DNA of 64,000 bases from positions 1-64,000 of the forward strand of contig NZ_MSPQ01000015.1 of NCBI RefSeq assembly GCF_001936475.1, read 5' to 3'. The notes under the pieces are model-generated. The model ran no database searches. It was not told the origin of the DNA and worked only from the letters and a program-made list of their open reading frames with translations. Below are positions 43,153 through 52,123 of the stretch, in pieces; position 1 is the stretch's first letter, and every line of letters begins with the position of its first letter. This stretch comes from Algoriphagus marinus (GTDB taxonomy: Bacteria > Bacteroidota > Bacteroidia > Cytophagales > Cyclobacteriaceae). The translations under genes were made by a program, and so were the position numbers.

Positions 43153-44250
43153 ATGAAGAAGAAAGTATTATTTATCGACCGAGACGGGACTATTATAAAA
43201 GAGCCACCGACAGATTTTCAAGTAGATAGTCTGGAAAAATTGGAGTTTTTACCTAAAGCAATCTCGAACCTGCGGAAAATAGCAGAGGAAACGGACTATG
43301 AGTTAGTCATGGTGACCAATCAGGATGGTTTGGGCACGGAGTCTTTTCCAGAGAAAGACTTTTGGCCAGCCCAATACAAAATGCTCAAGACGATGGAGCA
43401 AGAAAACATAATCTTCAAAGCTATCCACGTAGATAAAACCTTTGAGCATGAAAATGCGCCAACCCGAAAACCAAGGACAGGATTGCTCACCCAATATTTC
43501 TCTGAAGAATATGATCTAGCTAATTCCTATGTAATCGGAGATCGGTTGACAGACGTTCAGCTTGCTAAAAATCTGGGTTCAAAAGCCATCTTCATTGGTG
43601 AGCAGTCGGATGAAGCGGACTTTATTACTACTGATTGGGATGCGATTTATGAATTCTTGAAGATGCCTCCTCGTGCAGCTGAAGTGATTCGAAAGACCTC
43701 TGAAACAGATATTCGAATCAAATTGAATCTTGATGGTAGCGGGCAATGTAATATTTCCACAGGCCTTCATTTTTTCGATCATATGCTTGAACAATTAGGC
43801 AAGCATGGAAGCACAGATTTAGAAATTAAAGTAAATGGTGACCTTCATATTGATGAGCACCATACGATTGAAGATACTGCCCTAGCGCTTGGTGAAGCAT
43901 ATTTGAAAGCATTGGGAGATAAAAAGGGCATCTACCGTTATGGTTTTCTGCTGCCCATGGACGATGTCCTTGCACAGGTTGCAATAGATTTTGGAGGAAG
44001 ACCTTGGATTGTTTGGGATGCCAAATTCAACCGTGAAAAAGTTGGGGATATGCCTACTGAAATGTTTTACCATTTCTTCAAGTCTTTTTCTGATACTGCA
44101 AAGTGTAACCTCAACATCAAAGCAGAAGGAGATAATGAACATCATAAGATCGAGGCAATGTTTAAGGCACTTGCCCGGGCAATTAAAATGGCAGTGATGC
44201 GTGATCCTAGAAATATCAATCAACTGCCTAGTACCAAGGGAGTACTTTAA
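43153..44250 (+). CDS. hisB: Bifunctional histidinol-phosphatase/imidazoleglycerol-phosphate dehydratase, 365 aa
   Basis: Two enzymes are fused. The N-terminal HAD phosphatase (about 1-165) has the motif FIDRDGTIIKEPP with the catalytic Asp, and VIGDRLTDVQLAK; it removes phosphate from histidinol phosphate. The C-terminal dehydratase (about 175-365) has TGLHFFDHMLEQL, DEHHTIEDTALALG and the HKIEAMFKALARA motif with metal-binding histidines; it acts at the sixth step. The fusion is as in enterobacteria. It is the last gene of the operon here: the hisH, hisA, hisF and hisI genes do not follow. Confidence 0.96.
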   Translation: MKKKVLFIDRDGTIIKEPPTDFQVDSLEKLEFLPKAISNLRKIAEETDYELVMVTNQDGLGTESFPEKDFWPAQYKMLKTMEQENIIFKAIHVDKTFEHENAPTRKPRTGLLTQYFSEEYDLANSYVIGDRLTDVQLAKNLGSKAIFIGEQSDEADFITTDWDAIYEFLKMPPRAAEVIRKTSETDIRIKLNLDGSGQCNISTGLHFFDHMLEQLGKHGSTDLEIKVNGDLHIDEHHTIEDTALALGEAYLKALGDKKGIYRYGFLLPMDDVLAQVAIDFGGRPWIVWDAKFNREKVGDMPTEMFYHFFKSFSDTAKCNLNIKAEGDNEHHKIEAMFKALARAIKMAVMRDPRNINQLPSTKGVL

Positions 44251-44283
44251 ACCCGAAATATCCATTAGACTTTCTATTACAGC

Positions 44284-44382
44284 TTTAAATCGCTTCAAAT
44301 CAATCGCTTCGCTTCGTTTTATTTCTCAACGTAGCGGTGCTATGCTTTCAAAATAAAACTTCCTGATTTATTGCGATTTAAA
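44284..44382. repeat. 99-base nested foldback element after hisB
   Basis: Nested arms pair across one centre: TTTAAATCGC (44284-44293) with GCGATTTAAA (44373-44382), AAATCA (44297-44302) with TGATTT (44364-44369), GTTTTATTT (44316-44324) with AAATAAAAC (44351-44359), and CGTAGC (44330-44335) with GCTATG (44339-44344, one wobble). It could be a MITE-like or REP-like element or a structured RNA end. Confidence 0.7.
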
Positions 44383-44427
44383 CCTTCATGACGAACTCTA
44401 ATGAATAATCCGGGTTAAATTTTCACA

Positions 44428-44474
44428 GACTCAGTAAAATTTAACATTAATAATTTTTACTGAGTCTTTTTTTT
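44428..44474 (+). terminator. Intrinsic terminator after hisB
   Basis: A 12-bp stem, GACTCAGTAAAA (44428-44439) with TTTTACTGAGTC (44455-44466), is followed by a T-run of eight (44467-44474). It cleanly ends the his transcript 15 bases before the next gene. Confidence 0.9.
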
Positions 44475-44488
44475 GCCTTTATTTAGTT

Positions 44489-45286
44489 ATGAAACGACTT
44501 CTACAGACCATAACTATATCAATATTCTTTCTTTCTGCTTCATCTTGTTCGGAAGGATTAAGTACTATCGAAAAGATGTATGAAAAGGGGAACTATGAGG
44601 AAGCTATTTCAGAATTAAATGCTTACCTGTTTTTTCATGTGACAGATGTAAAAGCTCTTCACATTCGAGCTAGGTCTTATGAGGAACTTGGTAATATCGA
44701 AAAAGCAAGATCAGATTTTGAGCGAATTATCGATTTGGATTCTGAATATGCCCAAGCTTTTGCCGGATTGGGAAAAATTCTATTTGAAGAAAAGAAATAC
44801 AAAGAAGCCGAATTGTATTTGCTCCGAGCGGCAACCTTAGATTATGAAGATTTTGATATTCTATACCTAGTTGGCAGAACACATCTGATGCTGGAAAAAT
44901 ATGAGTCTGCGGAGAATTTCCTTGAAATGGCTAAAGATCTCAATCCAAAATTTGCAAAAGTATATTATTACCAAGGTATGGCAAGAGCACTTCGGGGAGA
45001 TGTCTTAGGTTGTGCTGCTTCGTTTAATTCCTATGTACAATTAGAACCGGATCATACCGTGGGAAAGTATAATCGAGGATTTGCGCTCATGAAAGCCGGT
45101 TACATAGAATGGGCACTGGATGATTTTGAAGCTGTTTTAAAAACTAATCCTAATCATATCGAAGCCCTTGCAAAAAAGGGATATTGCATGGCAATCCTGG
45201 GAGATACTGAAGGGTGCCAAATACTACAACTCGCTGCCTCCAAAGGCAGCGAGTATGCTAAAAACCAAGCTGAAGTTTGTATTTAA
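44489..45286 (+). CDS. TPR-repeat lipoprotein, 265 aa
   Basis: A lipoprotein with a SASSC lipobox at residue 20, followed by about six TPR helix pairs from residue 28 to 250, with typical residues such as A8/G/Y in DVKALHIRARSYEELGNIEK and GLGKILFEEKKYKEAELYLL. TPR repeats make protein-protein contact surfaces, so it is probably an envelope scaffold. Transcription is separate from the his operon because of the terminator at 44428-44474. Its 3' end carries a perfect hairpin (45229-45254). It is convergent with the ATP-grasp gene, 4 bases away. Confidence 0.92.
   Translation: MKRLLQTITISIFFLSASSCSEGLSTIEKMYEKGNYEEAISELNAYLFFHVTDVKALHIRARSYEELGNIEKARSDFERIIDLDSEYAQAFAGLGKILFEEKKYKEAELYLLRAATLDYEDFDILYLVGRTHLMLEKYESAENFLEMAKDLNPKFAKVYYYQGMARALRGDVLGCAASFNSYVQLEPDHTVGKYNRGFALMKAGYIEWALDDFEAVLKTNPNHIEALAKKGYCMAILGDTEGCQILQLAASKGSEYAKNQAEVCI
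45229..45254. repeat. Perfect 10-bp hairpin in the end of the TPR gene
   Basis: ACTCGCTGCC (45229-45238) pairs perfectly with GGCAGCGAGT (45245-45254) around a 6-base loop, inside the codons for the last residues. It lies 32 bases before the stop codon. No T-run follows, so it is a strong but atypical hairpin for the two convergent ends. Confidence 0.7.
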
Positions 45287-45290
45287 ATTC

Positions 45291-46169
45291 TTATTTCAAT
45301 CTTGCTTTTAAGGCTTTTTTGTAATTCGGAATGGCTTTTTCATCCAAAACCAAAAATAAATAGGGTTCAATCATCTCCAATTCCATAAGATGAAAAACAC
45401 CATCCACCTCTACTCCATCAACCCTTACATAGAGGCTATCCGAGGCAAATTCATCGACCAGTTTTTGACATGAATCGAGCATTTTTGCCGTAGGCTGAAT
45501 CGTAGCGATGGTTCCTCCGAAATAATGTTGGACCCTAAAATCTTCTTTAGCAGGAGTTTTTAACACAGCATGGGAAAATTCACCATTAAAAAAGATGAGG
45601 GAATACTCTCCTACCTCAGCTACTTCTTTGATGAAAGGTTGGATCAAAAAGGATTCTTTTTGAAGAAGATCATTTATTTTTTGCTCCTGGGATTTCCAAT
45701 CATTCGCTTTGATTTTTAAGGTGTTTTTAGCCCCACCACTGACCAAAGGCTTTATTACCCAGGTATCTGACACCATTGTTTCCTTTAGCGTTTCCCCATT
45801 GAACTTCGTGCCTTTTTCCAGCAATTTTCCAGCAATAACAGGAAAACCTTTTTCCTGGATTTCTAGCAAATAAGTTTTAGAAGAATTCCATAATATAGAA
45901 TCCAAGTTATTCAGTACAGGTATATCCAAGGTTTTGATGTGCTTGATCCAATCCAAAAATTCCGGATAAAAATCAAAATAATCCCAAACTGATTTGATCA
46001 ACAAAAAAGAAAACCGAGACCAATCTTCATCCGGAGCAGACCAAGGAATAATCTCATTTTGAATATCTAAATCGGTAAGGACCTGAGAAAGAATCTTATC
46101 CTCATCTACCGTATTCGTATCATAGGCTCCTACTGAGAAGTAGCTGACGATAGCAACAGGTTTTTGCAT
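45291..46169 (-). CDS. ATP-grasp superfamily ligase-like protein, 292 aa
   Basis: The protein has an ATP-grasp fold in the RimK/glutathione-synthetase style. The pre-ATP domain (about 1-110) has IPWSAPDEDWSRFSFLLIKS. The ATP domain includes WVIKPLVSGGAKNTLKI, FLIQPFIKEVAEVGEYSLIF and the metal-binding HLMELEMIEPYLFL end. Such enzymes join carboxylates to amines or thiols with ATP; the substrate is not evident. It is divergent from the mannosyltransferase gene, each with its own -7 box, and convergent with the TPR gene. Confidence 0.85.
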   Translation of the reverse strand: MQKPVAIVSYFSVGAYDTNTVDEDKILSQVLTDLDIQNEIIPWSAPDEDWSRFSFLLIKSVWDYFDFYPEFLDWIKHIKTLDIPVLNNLDSILWNSSKTYLLEIQEKGFPVIAGKLLEKGTKFNGETLKETMVSDTWVIKPLVSGGAKNTLKIKANDWKSQEQKINDLLQKESFLIQPFIKEVAEVGEYSLIFFNGEFSHAVLKTPAKEDFRVQHYFGGTIATIQPTAKMLDSCQKLVDEFASDSLYVRVDGVEVDGVFHLMELEMIEPYLFLVLDEKAIPNYKKALKARLK

Positions 46170-46184
46170 AGTTCAATTTTTTGG

Positions 46185-46192
46185 CAAAGCTA
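46185..46192 (-). promoter_or_regulatory. -7 box for the ATP-grasp gene
   Basis: On the minus strand TAGCTTTG matches TAnnTTTG and lies 16 bases before the start codon at 46169. No -33 box is evident. Confidence 0.45.
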
Positions 46193-46244
46193 AACTTTAA
46201 CCAAAATTTATACGGACCGTTCTTCAAAAATGATTGCTATACCT

Positions 46245-46252
46245 TACTTTTG
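46245..46252 (+). promoter_or_regulatory. -7 box for the mannosyltransferase gene
   Basis: TACTTTTG matches TAnnTTTG and lies 16 bases before the ATG at 46268. It falls inside the longer open frame that could start at TTG 46181, which is one reason to prefer the later start. Confidence 0.5.
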
Positions 46253-46267
46253 GGCTTTCCCAACCCT

Positions 46268-47020
46268 ATGAACCACAAAAAACTCGTCATAATCCCCACT
46301 TTTAATGAGCTGGAGAACATCAGCGACATGATCCAAAAAGTGATGAATCTGGATGGTGAATTTGAATTGCTGATCATAGACGATGGAAGCCCTGATGGGA
46401 CAGCTAATATTGTCAAATCACTTCAGAAGGAGTTCCCTAGCCGCCTTTTTCTAATCGAACGCGAAAAAAAGCTGGGACTAGGAACTGCGTATATCACGGG
46501 TTTTGAATGGGCATTGACACGAGGTTACGATTACATTTTTGAGATGGATGCCGATTTTTCGCATAATCCAGAAGATTTAATCCGACTCTATGAGGCATGC
46601 GCAATTAAAGGATTTGATTTGGCTATAGGGTCAAGATATATAACTGGCGTGAACGTAGTCAATTGGCCAATAGGAAGAGTGTTGATGTCCTATTTTGCCA
46701 GCGTCTATGTTAATTTCATCACAGGTCTCCCAGTAAAAGACGCCACAGCAGGATTCAAATGCTACCATAGAAGCGTCTTAAAAGGTATCAAATTGAAAGA
46801 AGTTAAGTTTATAGGCTATGCGTTTCAGATAGAAATGAAATTCACTGCCTGGAAACTTGGTTTCAAAATCACTGAAGTGCCAATTATTTTTACAGACCGA
46901 ACCAAAGGCACTTCCAAAATGAGCAGCGGAATCTTCAAAGAAGCTGTTCTTGGAGTAATTTGGATGAAAATAAAAAGCCTTTTTTCACCCTATCAGCTTA
47001 ATCAAAGCGAATCGATTTAA
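46268..47020 (+). CDS. Polyprenol monophosphomannose synthase-type GT2, 250 aa
   Basis: A family 2 glycosyltransferase (GT-A fold) of the DPM1/Ppm1 type, which adds mannose from GDP-mannose to polyprenyl phosphate for use outside the cytoplasm. It starts NHKKLVIIPTFNELENI, has IIDDGSPDGTANIV, the metal motif EMDADFSHNPEDLI and DATAGFKCYH, and the end segment TDRTKGTSKMSSGI that is typical of the family. The frame extends to a TTG at 46181, but the ATG at 46268 follows a promoter box and matches the family start. The last 23 bases overlap the convergent permease gene. Confidence 0.92.
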   Translation: MNHKKLVIIPTFNELENISDMIQKVMNLDGEFELLIIDDGSPDGTANIVKSLQKEFPSRLFLIEREKKLGLGTAYITGFEWALTRGYDYIFEMDADFSHNPEDLIRLYEACAIKGFDLAIGSRYITGVNVVNWPIGRVLMSYFASVYVNFITGLPVKDATAGFKCYHRSVLKGIKLKEVKFIGYAFQIEMKFTAWKLGFKITEVPIIFTDRTKGTSKMSSGIFKEAVLGVIWMKIKSLFSPYQLNQSESI

Positions 47021-48215
47021 TCGGATCTACTTTTGAGATTACCATTACTGGAATCCAAAGAACCAGAGCTGTCAAAATCACAATCCCGATATTGATCAGT
47101 AAGAAAACTGGCCAATTCCAATCAATCGGTACATAATTCATGTAATAACTATTTGGATCAAGGGGAATAAACCGAAACTGATCTTGAATAAACCCTAGAC
47201 CTAATCCAATTACATTTCCAATAACAATACCTCGGAGTAAAATATTGATCCCATTCCAAAAGAAAATGCGACGAATCTGGCGGTTAGATGCACCAAGTGA
47301 TTTCAAAATTCCTATCATCTGTGTACGCTCCATGATCAAAATAAAGAGTACTGCCCCCATATTGAATATCGCGACAAAGCCAATTAGGCTAATGAACACA
47401 TACACGTTAGTATCCAATAAAATCAACCAATCAAAAATCTCAACAAACTTATCTTGGCTATCAATCAACTTTAAGTCAAAATCCATGATAGACTCAATAT
47501 CAGCAAAATAAGATTTTCGATTTTTAAAATCATCCACAAAAACCTCCAATCCCCCCACTTGATCTGATTGCCAATTATTCAAATTCCGAATCGTCTGAAG
47601 TTCGCCGATGATAATCTTTTCATCGAAGTTTTCAAGATAGGTTTGGAAAATTCCTACGATCTCGACTCGTCTATACCTTGGTGGTTCCTGCACAAAATAT
47701 AACGTGATTCTATCGCCTACTTTCAGGTTAAGCTTATTGGCAATAAAAGAACTTAGCATCACTTCATTGGAAGTTCCGGAATCAGGAATTTGCAGCAATC
47801 TTCCTTCTTTCAAATAAGGCTTGAAACGTAAGCTGTCAAAATCGGCTCCTACCCCCTTCATCAGTACACCTTCCACCTCGTCTTCTCCTTTGATCAAGGC
47901 AGCTTTATGAGCAAAAGACTGAACTCCTTTGATAAAAGGTAAAGTGGCATAATTCTTCGAAAAATCAGAATTGAGGGAAAAGGGAGCTTCCTCAAAGGCA
48001 TTGCTCATGGTAAAGCGCTGCACCTGAAAATGCCCGGTAAATCCATAAACTTTCTCTGAAATGGTATTTTGGAAACCTCCAAGAACCATAAAGGCGATAA
48101 TGGATACGGCAAGCCCCAAAGCAAGACTTCCGACAGCGATCCGATGGATAGTCACCGAAAACCCTCCAGAACCTTTAAAGCTGATTCTTTTGGCAATGAA
48201 ATAGGAAAGGTTCAA
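46998..48215 (-). CDS. LolC/LolE-like ABC transporter permease, 405 aa
   Basis: An FtsX-type permease with one helix near the start (about 25-48), a large periplasmic domain (about 50-260) and three helices near the end (about 270-295, 320-345, 375-395). This is the layout of the LolC/E subunits, which pull lipoproteins out of the inner membrane for the outer membrane. The permease core has LKSLGASNRQIRRIFFWNG near residues 308-326. The ATPase (LolD) is not adjacent. Its 3' end overlaps the mannosyltransferase gene by 23 bases. Confidence 0.92.
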   Translation of the reverse strand: MNLSYFIAKRISFKGSGGFSVTIHRIAVGSLALGLAVSIIAFMVLGGFQNTISEKVYGFTGHFQVQRFTMSNAFEEAPFSLNSDFSKNYATLPFIKGVQSFAHKAALIKGEDEVEGVLMKGVGADFDSLRFKPYLKEGRLLQIPDSGTSNEVMLSSFIANKLNLKVGDRITLYFVQEPPRYRRVEIVGIFQTYLENFDEKIIIGELQTIRNLNNWQSDQVGGLEVFVDDFKNRKSYFADIESIMDFDLKLIDSQDKFVEIFDWLILLDTNVYVFISLIGFVAIFNMGAVLFILIMERTQMIGILKSLGASNRQIRRIFFWNGINILLRGIVIGNVIGLGLGFIQDQFRFIPLDPNSYYMNYVPIDWNWPVFLLINIGIVILTALVLWIPVMVISKVDPIKSIRFD

Positions 48216-48254
48216 TTGACTGCTTTAATTTGTTTAATCCGAACGCAAAATAGC

Positions 48255-49442
48255 ATGAAGCAAATGAAACTAACATCCTTTATTTCCATTTTCGGTTTTT
48301 GTACCGCTTTATTTTTTTCAATTACCGGAAGTCAAGCTCAGCAAAACAGCATTTTACCAGCAGCTGATCAGCCTTCCCTTTACCTTCCTTTATTGAAAGG
48401 AAAAAGGGTTGGAATAGTTGCTAATCAGACCAGTATCCTCACAAATATGCCGGGGAAGCATGTTGTAGATTTCCTTTTGGAAGAAGGAGTTGATGTGAAA
48501 AAAGTATTTGTTCCAGAGCACGGATTCCGAGGTAAAGCCGATGCCGGAGAGAAAGTCGATAATACGGTGGATGAAAAAACCGGCTTGCCTATCATTTCTT
48601 TGTACGGAAATAATAAAAAGCCAAGCGCTGAACAAGTCAAAGATCTGGATGTGATCATTTTTGACTTGCAGGATGTGGGGATTAGATTCTATACCTACAT
48701 CTCTACGATGCACTATGTCATGGAAACTGCAGCCGAAAACGGCAAGGAGGTTATCATTTTTGACAGACCCAATCCAAATGGCAATTACATTGATGGACCA
48801 GTATTAAAAGATGGATTTCAAAGCTTTGTAGGAATGCACCCTATTCCTGTTGTGCATGGGCTGACGGTTGGTGAATTAGCGCAAATGATCAATGGTGAAA
48901 AATGGCTTAAAGGCGGATTGACCGCAAACCTAAAGGTCATCCCAGTTGCAAATTGGTCCCATGACAAAACCTATAATCTTCCCGTAAAGCCCTCTCCTAA
49001 CCTTCCTAATGATCTTTCAATTCGCTTGTATCCCAGCACTTGCTTTTTTGAAGGAACTATCGTCTCGCTAGGCCGGGGAACTTACTTTCCATTCCAGGTT
49101 TATGGCTACCCAGACCCTGCCTTTGGAGAATTCACTTTTACGCCAGTATCTATTGATGGGATGTCTAAAACTCCCCCACTTCAAGACAAGCTTTGCTATG
49201 GTGTTGATTTGAGAAATGAACCTCTCAGTCATCAATTCACCTTGAAATACCTTTTGGATGCTTTTCAAAAATCAGGAAAAGGAAAGGCATTTTTTACAAA
49301 TTACTTTAATACCCTAGCAGGGACTGATGAGTTGAAAAAGATGATTTTAGAGGGAAAAACTGAATCTGAAATTAAAGCTTCCTGGCAATCAGACTTAGAC
49401 CAATACAAAACGTTGAGAAAGACATATCTAATCTATAAATAA
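48255..49442 (+). CDS. DUF1343 protein, exo-N-acetylmuramidase NamZ-like, 395 aa
   Basis: A secreted protein with signal peptide (about residues 1-27, cleavage near SQAQQ) and a DUF1343 domain. In characterised members (NamZ) the domain removes N-acetylmuramic acid from the ends of peptidoglycan. Conserved segments are GKRVGIVANQTS, FVPEHGFRGKADAGE, FDLQDVGIRFYTYISTMHYV, FDRPNPNG and PSPNLPN. The open frame extends 62 codons upstream to 48069, overlapping the permease on the other strand; the ATG at 48255 is chosen because the signal peptide starts there. A muropeptide-recycling role fits. Confidence 0.93.
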   Translation: MKQMKLTSFISIFGFCTALFFSITGSQAQQNSILPAADQPSLYLPLLKGKRVGIVANQTSILTNMPGKHVVDFLLEEGVDVKKVFVPEHGFRGKADAGEKVDNTVDEKTGLPIISLYGNNKKPSAEQVKDLDVIIFDLQDVGIRFYTYISTMHYVMETAAENGKEVIIFDRPNPNGNYIDGPVLKDGFQSFVGMHPIPVVHGLTVGELAQMINGEKWLKGGLTANLKVIPVANWSHDKTYNLPVKPSPNLPNDLSIRLYPSTCFFEGTIVSLGRGTYFPFQVYGYPDPAFGEFTFTPVSIDGMSKTPPLQDKLCYGVDLRNEPLSHQFTLKYLLDAFQKSGKGKAFFTNYFNTLAGTDELKKMILEGKTESEIKASWQSDLDQYKTLRKTYLIYK

Positions 49443-49535
49443 TTGATTTTCAATTTATTTTAACCAATTATTGAAAGCATTTATTTTATAAAAGAAAGTA
49501 ATCAAAAGCAGCAATTAAGAGTTATAAGTTTTAAA

Positions 49536-50459
49536 ATGAAAAAGGATTTACGAATTGTATATATGGGAACTCCGGAGTTTGCGGTTCCTTCGCTTGAAAT
49601 TTTAGTAAAAAATGGCTGGAATGTCGTGGGAGTGATCACTGCACCCGATAAACCCAAAGGAAGAGGCCAGAAATTAATTCCTTCGCCTGTCAAGGAAGCT
49701 GCCGAAAATCTAGGTCTGAAGGTACTTCAACCCACAAATCTTAAATCTCCTGAATTCCAGGCTGAATTGAAAGCTTTGAATGCTGACCTTCAAATAGTGG
49801 TGGCTTTTCGTATGCTTCCTGAATCTGTCTGGGACATGCCTCCTATTGGCACATTTAATCTACATGCCTCCCTTCTACCTGATTATCGAGGTGCGGCCCC
49901 AATCAATTGGGCTATCATTAATGGCGAAAAAGAAACGGGTGTGACGACTTTTTTCCTCAAGCATGAGATCGATACCGGAAGTATAATTTTTCAGGAAAAA
50001 GTAGCCATTCTTCCTGAAGATGATCTGGGCTCGGTTTATGAAAAATTGATGTCAAAAGGTGCAGAACTAGTCTTGAAAACGGTGGAAGCAATTGCTGAAA
50101 ATAAGGTGATTCCGCTTCCTCAGGATGAATCCAAAGCAATACATCATGCTCCTAAAATCTTCAAAGAGACCGGAGAAATCATTTGGGGGAATTCAGCAGA
50201 ATCTATTCATAATTTGGTACGAGGACTCTCTCCTTATCCGGCAGCCTGGACCAGTTTGGATGGGAAAAATTGCAAAGTTTTTAAAACTTCAGTGGCTGAA
50301 GGAAATTTATCAAATGTTGAAATTGGAAATTACAGCTCTGATGGCAAGACATTTTTAAAATTTCAAACTGGAGATGGAGTATTAGAAATTTTGGAGCTTC
50401 AATTGGAAGGCAAAAAGCGAATGAAGATTGGTGATTTTTTGAGAGGGTATAATTTTTAA
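49536..50459 (+). CDS. fmt: Methionyl-tRNA formyltransferase, 307 aa
   Basis: It formylates Met-tRNA(fMet) for translation initiation. The N-terminal formyltransferase domain starts LRIVYMGTPEFAVPSL and has the formate-binding loop HASLLPDYRGAAPINWAI and VTTFFLKHEIDTG. The C-terminal domain (about 205-307) grips the tRNA. The length is normal. It is read alone, with 93 bases to the NamZ gene upstream. Confidence 0.97.
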   Translation: MKKDLRIVYMGTPEFAVPSLEILVKNGWNVVGVITAPDKPKGRGQKLIPSPVKEAAENLGLKVLQPTNLKSPEFQAELKALNADLQIVVAFRMLPESVWDMPPIGTFNLHASLLPDYRGAAPINWAIINGEKETGVTTFFLKHEIDTGSIIFQEKVAILPEDDLGSVYEKLMSKGAELVLKTVEAIAENKVIPLPQDESKAIHHAPKIFKETGEIIWGNSAESIHNLVRGLSPYPAAWTSLDGKNCKVFKTSVAEGNLSNVEIGNYSSDGKTFLKFQTGDGVLEILELQLEGKKRMKIGDFLRGYNF

Positions 50460-50630
50460 TCAATACTTCTCTAAATACTAAATCTCAAACTGAGCTTAAC
50501 TATAAATCAAACGATTAGGGAGCCTAACTTAAACCATTTAGGTTTCAAGATTTATTCATAATTATTTCAATATTCAATTGATTTTATAGAACTTGAATTG
50601 TTTTTTAATTCACTTTTAAACCAATTCACT

Positions 50631-51548
50631 ATGAAGATTATTGGAATTAAAATATTGCTTTTTTCCACACTATTTGGGCTTTCAACTACCTCAGAGGCAC
50701 AATTTATCAAGAAACTAAAGCAGGCGGCATCCCAAGGAATGGAAAATGCCATTGAACAAAAGGTCGAAGAGGAAGCCCAGAAAATGATGGCTCGTCAACT
50801 TGAAAAGCAATTGGCGGGGCTATATGGTGAGGATGCTCAGGGGGCTCCAGTCAATTTCGATATGAACAAGATTTTAGCTGGAATAGGAGAAGAAGTGCCT
50901 ACAGCGGATTCTTATGAGTTCACCGGATTCGTGACAATGGAACTTGAGACAAAGGATGAAAAAGGTAAATCTATGGATCCTATAACCATGAAATCTTTTT
51001 TAGGTCAGAATTCGGAGTACACAGGTATGGAAATTTCAGACCCAAAGAATCCAAATACAATTACCATCATGATCTTTGACATGGAAAATAAAGCTTCCAT
51101 CCTTTTAATGGAAAACGAAGAGACAAAAAACAGTTTTGCCTATAAATTGGATTTTGATGATGTCCTAGATGAAACTTCAGTTTCGGTAGAAGAGTCAAAT
51201 TTTAAAATTGAAAAAACAGGCAACACCAAAGATATCCTTGGCTATACCTGTGACGAATATTTTGTAAAAAGTGAAGACGGTCAGGGTACTTATTGGATTA
51301 CAGAAGATCTGATCAATGGATCAAATTCATTTTGGAGCAGTAATAGTCCATTTGCAAGTAGCAAAATGCAGGAAAAATACGCTGACCATTTTGCCAATAT
51401 GCCAAAAGGAAATTTTATGGAAATGGATTTCACATCTACAGATGGATCGGAGGTAATGATGAAAGTGATTGATATACAAGCATCACAGCCCAAGACTTTC
51501 AAAATGTCTGATTATCCAAACATGATGCAGAGTATGAAGCAACAGTAA
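50631..51548 (+). CDS. DUF4412 domain secreted protein, 305 aa
   Basis: The N-terminus is a signal peptide (MKIIGIKILLFSTLFGLS, cleavage near TSEA). Residues about 90-290 form a DUF4412-type beta-rich domain, with YTGMEISDPKNPNTITIMIF, LGYTCDEYFVK and GTYWITEDL. Function is unknown; such proteins of Bacteroidota are probably periplasmic or outer-membrane lipid-binding. The frame extends to a TTG at 50598, but the ATG at 50631 starts the signal peptide. It precedes folA by 65 bases. Confidence 0.88.
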   Translation: MKIIGIKILLFSTLFGLSTTSEAQFIKKLKQAASQGMENAIEQKVEEEAQKMMARQLEKQLAGLYGEDAQGAPVNFDMNKILAGIGEEVPTADSYEFTGFVTMELETKDEKGKSMDPITMKSFLGQNSEYTGMEISDPKNPNTITIMIFDMENKASILLMENEETKNSFAYKLDFDDVLDETSVSVEESNFKIEKTGNTKDILGYTCDEYFVKSEDGQGTYWITEDLINGSNSFWSSNSPFASSKMQEKYADHFANMPKGNFMEMDFTSTDGSEVMMKVIDIQASQPKTFKMSDYPNMMQSMKQQ

Positions 51549-51613
51549 TTCTGTCTTCAATTATTTTTTATAGCAGGCAGGGGTGTTATCTTCATGACAT
51601 ATAAGATTAAAAA

Positions 51614-52123
51614 ATGAAGATTTCACTCATTGCTGCCTTGGCAAAAAACAACGTCATAGGAAAAGAAAATGAATTAGTGTGGAGATTGCCAGTTGATTTC
51701 AAACGGTTTAAATCAATTACTTCAGGACATTACATCCTGATGGGGAGAAAAACCTTTGAGTCACTTGGAAACCCTCTTCCCAACCGAACCCATTTGATTG
51801 TAACCCGCAATAAAAATTACACCGTACCTGAGGGGCATTATGTTTTTCAAACTGTAGAAGAGGCATTTATTTTTGCAAGCAAACTACAAATAGATACACT
51901 CTATGTAATTGGTGGTGGTGAGATTTACAGTCAAACCATAGACTTGGCGGATGAATTACTGCTCACCGAAGTAGATGTCTCTCCAGAAGGTGACACCTTT
52001 TTCCCTCAATTTAATCGGGAGGAATGGAAGGAGACTTTCCGTGAATTTCACCCAAAAGATGATCGCCATCAATATTCGTTTTCATTTGTAAACTACGAAA
52101 GAATCCAAAAAGAAAATGCCTAA
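51614..52123 (+). CDS. folA: Dihydrofolate reductase, 169 aa
   Basis: It reduces dihydrofolate to tetrahydrofolate with NADPH. It starts SLIAALAKNNVIGKENELVW with the substrate-site Trp and Glu/Asp, then LPVDFKRFK, ILMGRKTFESLGNPLPNRTH (NADPH-binding) and YVIGGGEIYSQTI. The length is normal for chromosomal FolA. Its last bases overlap the SDR gene by 8, and cinA follows that, so the three form an operon. Confidence 0.97.
   Translation: MKISLIAALAKNNVIGKENELVWRLPVDFKRFKSITSGHYILMGRKTFESLGNPLPNRTHLIVTRNKNYTVPEGHYVFQTVEEAFIFASKLQIDTLYVIGGGEIYSQTIDLADELLLTEVDVSPEGDTFFPQFNREEWKETFREFHPKDDRHQYSFSFVNYERIQKENA

Noticed and set aside
43882..44298. Minus-strand frame of 138 codons opposite hisB
   Set aside because: It lies almost wholly against the conserved dehydratase domain of hisB and has no family features.
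46181..46267. TTG-initiated extension of the mannosyltransferase
   Set aside because: It overlaps the promoter box of the same gene and the divergent promoter, and adds residues absent from the family.
48069..48254. Upstream extension of the NamZ-like frame
   Set aside because: It overlaps the start of the permease on the other strand and lies before the signal peptide; the ATG at 48255 fits.
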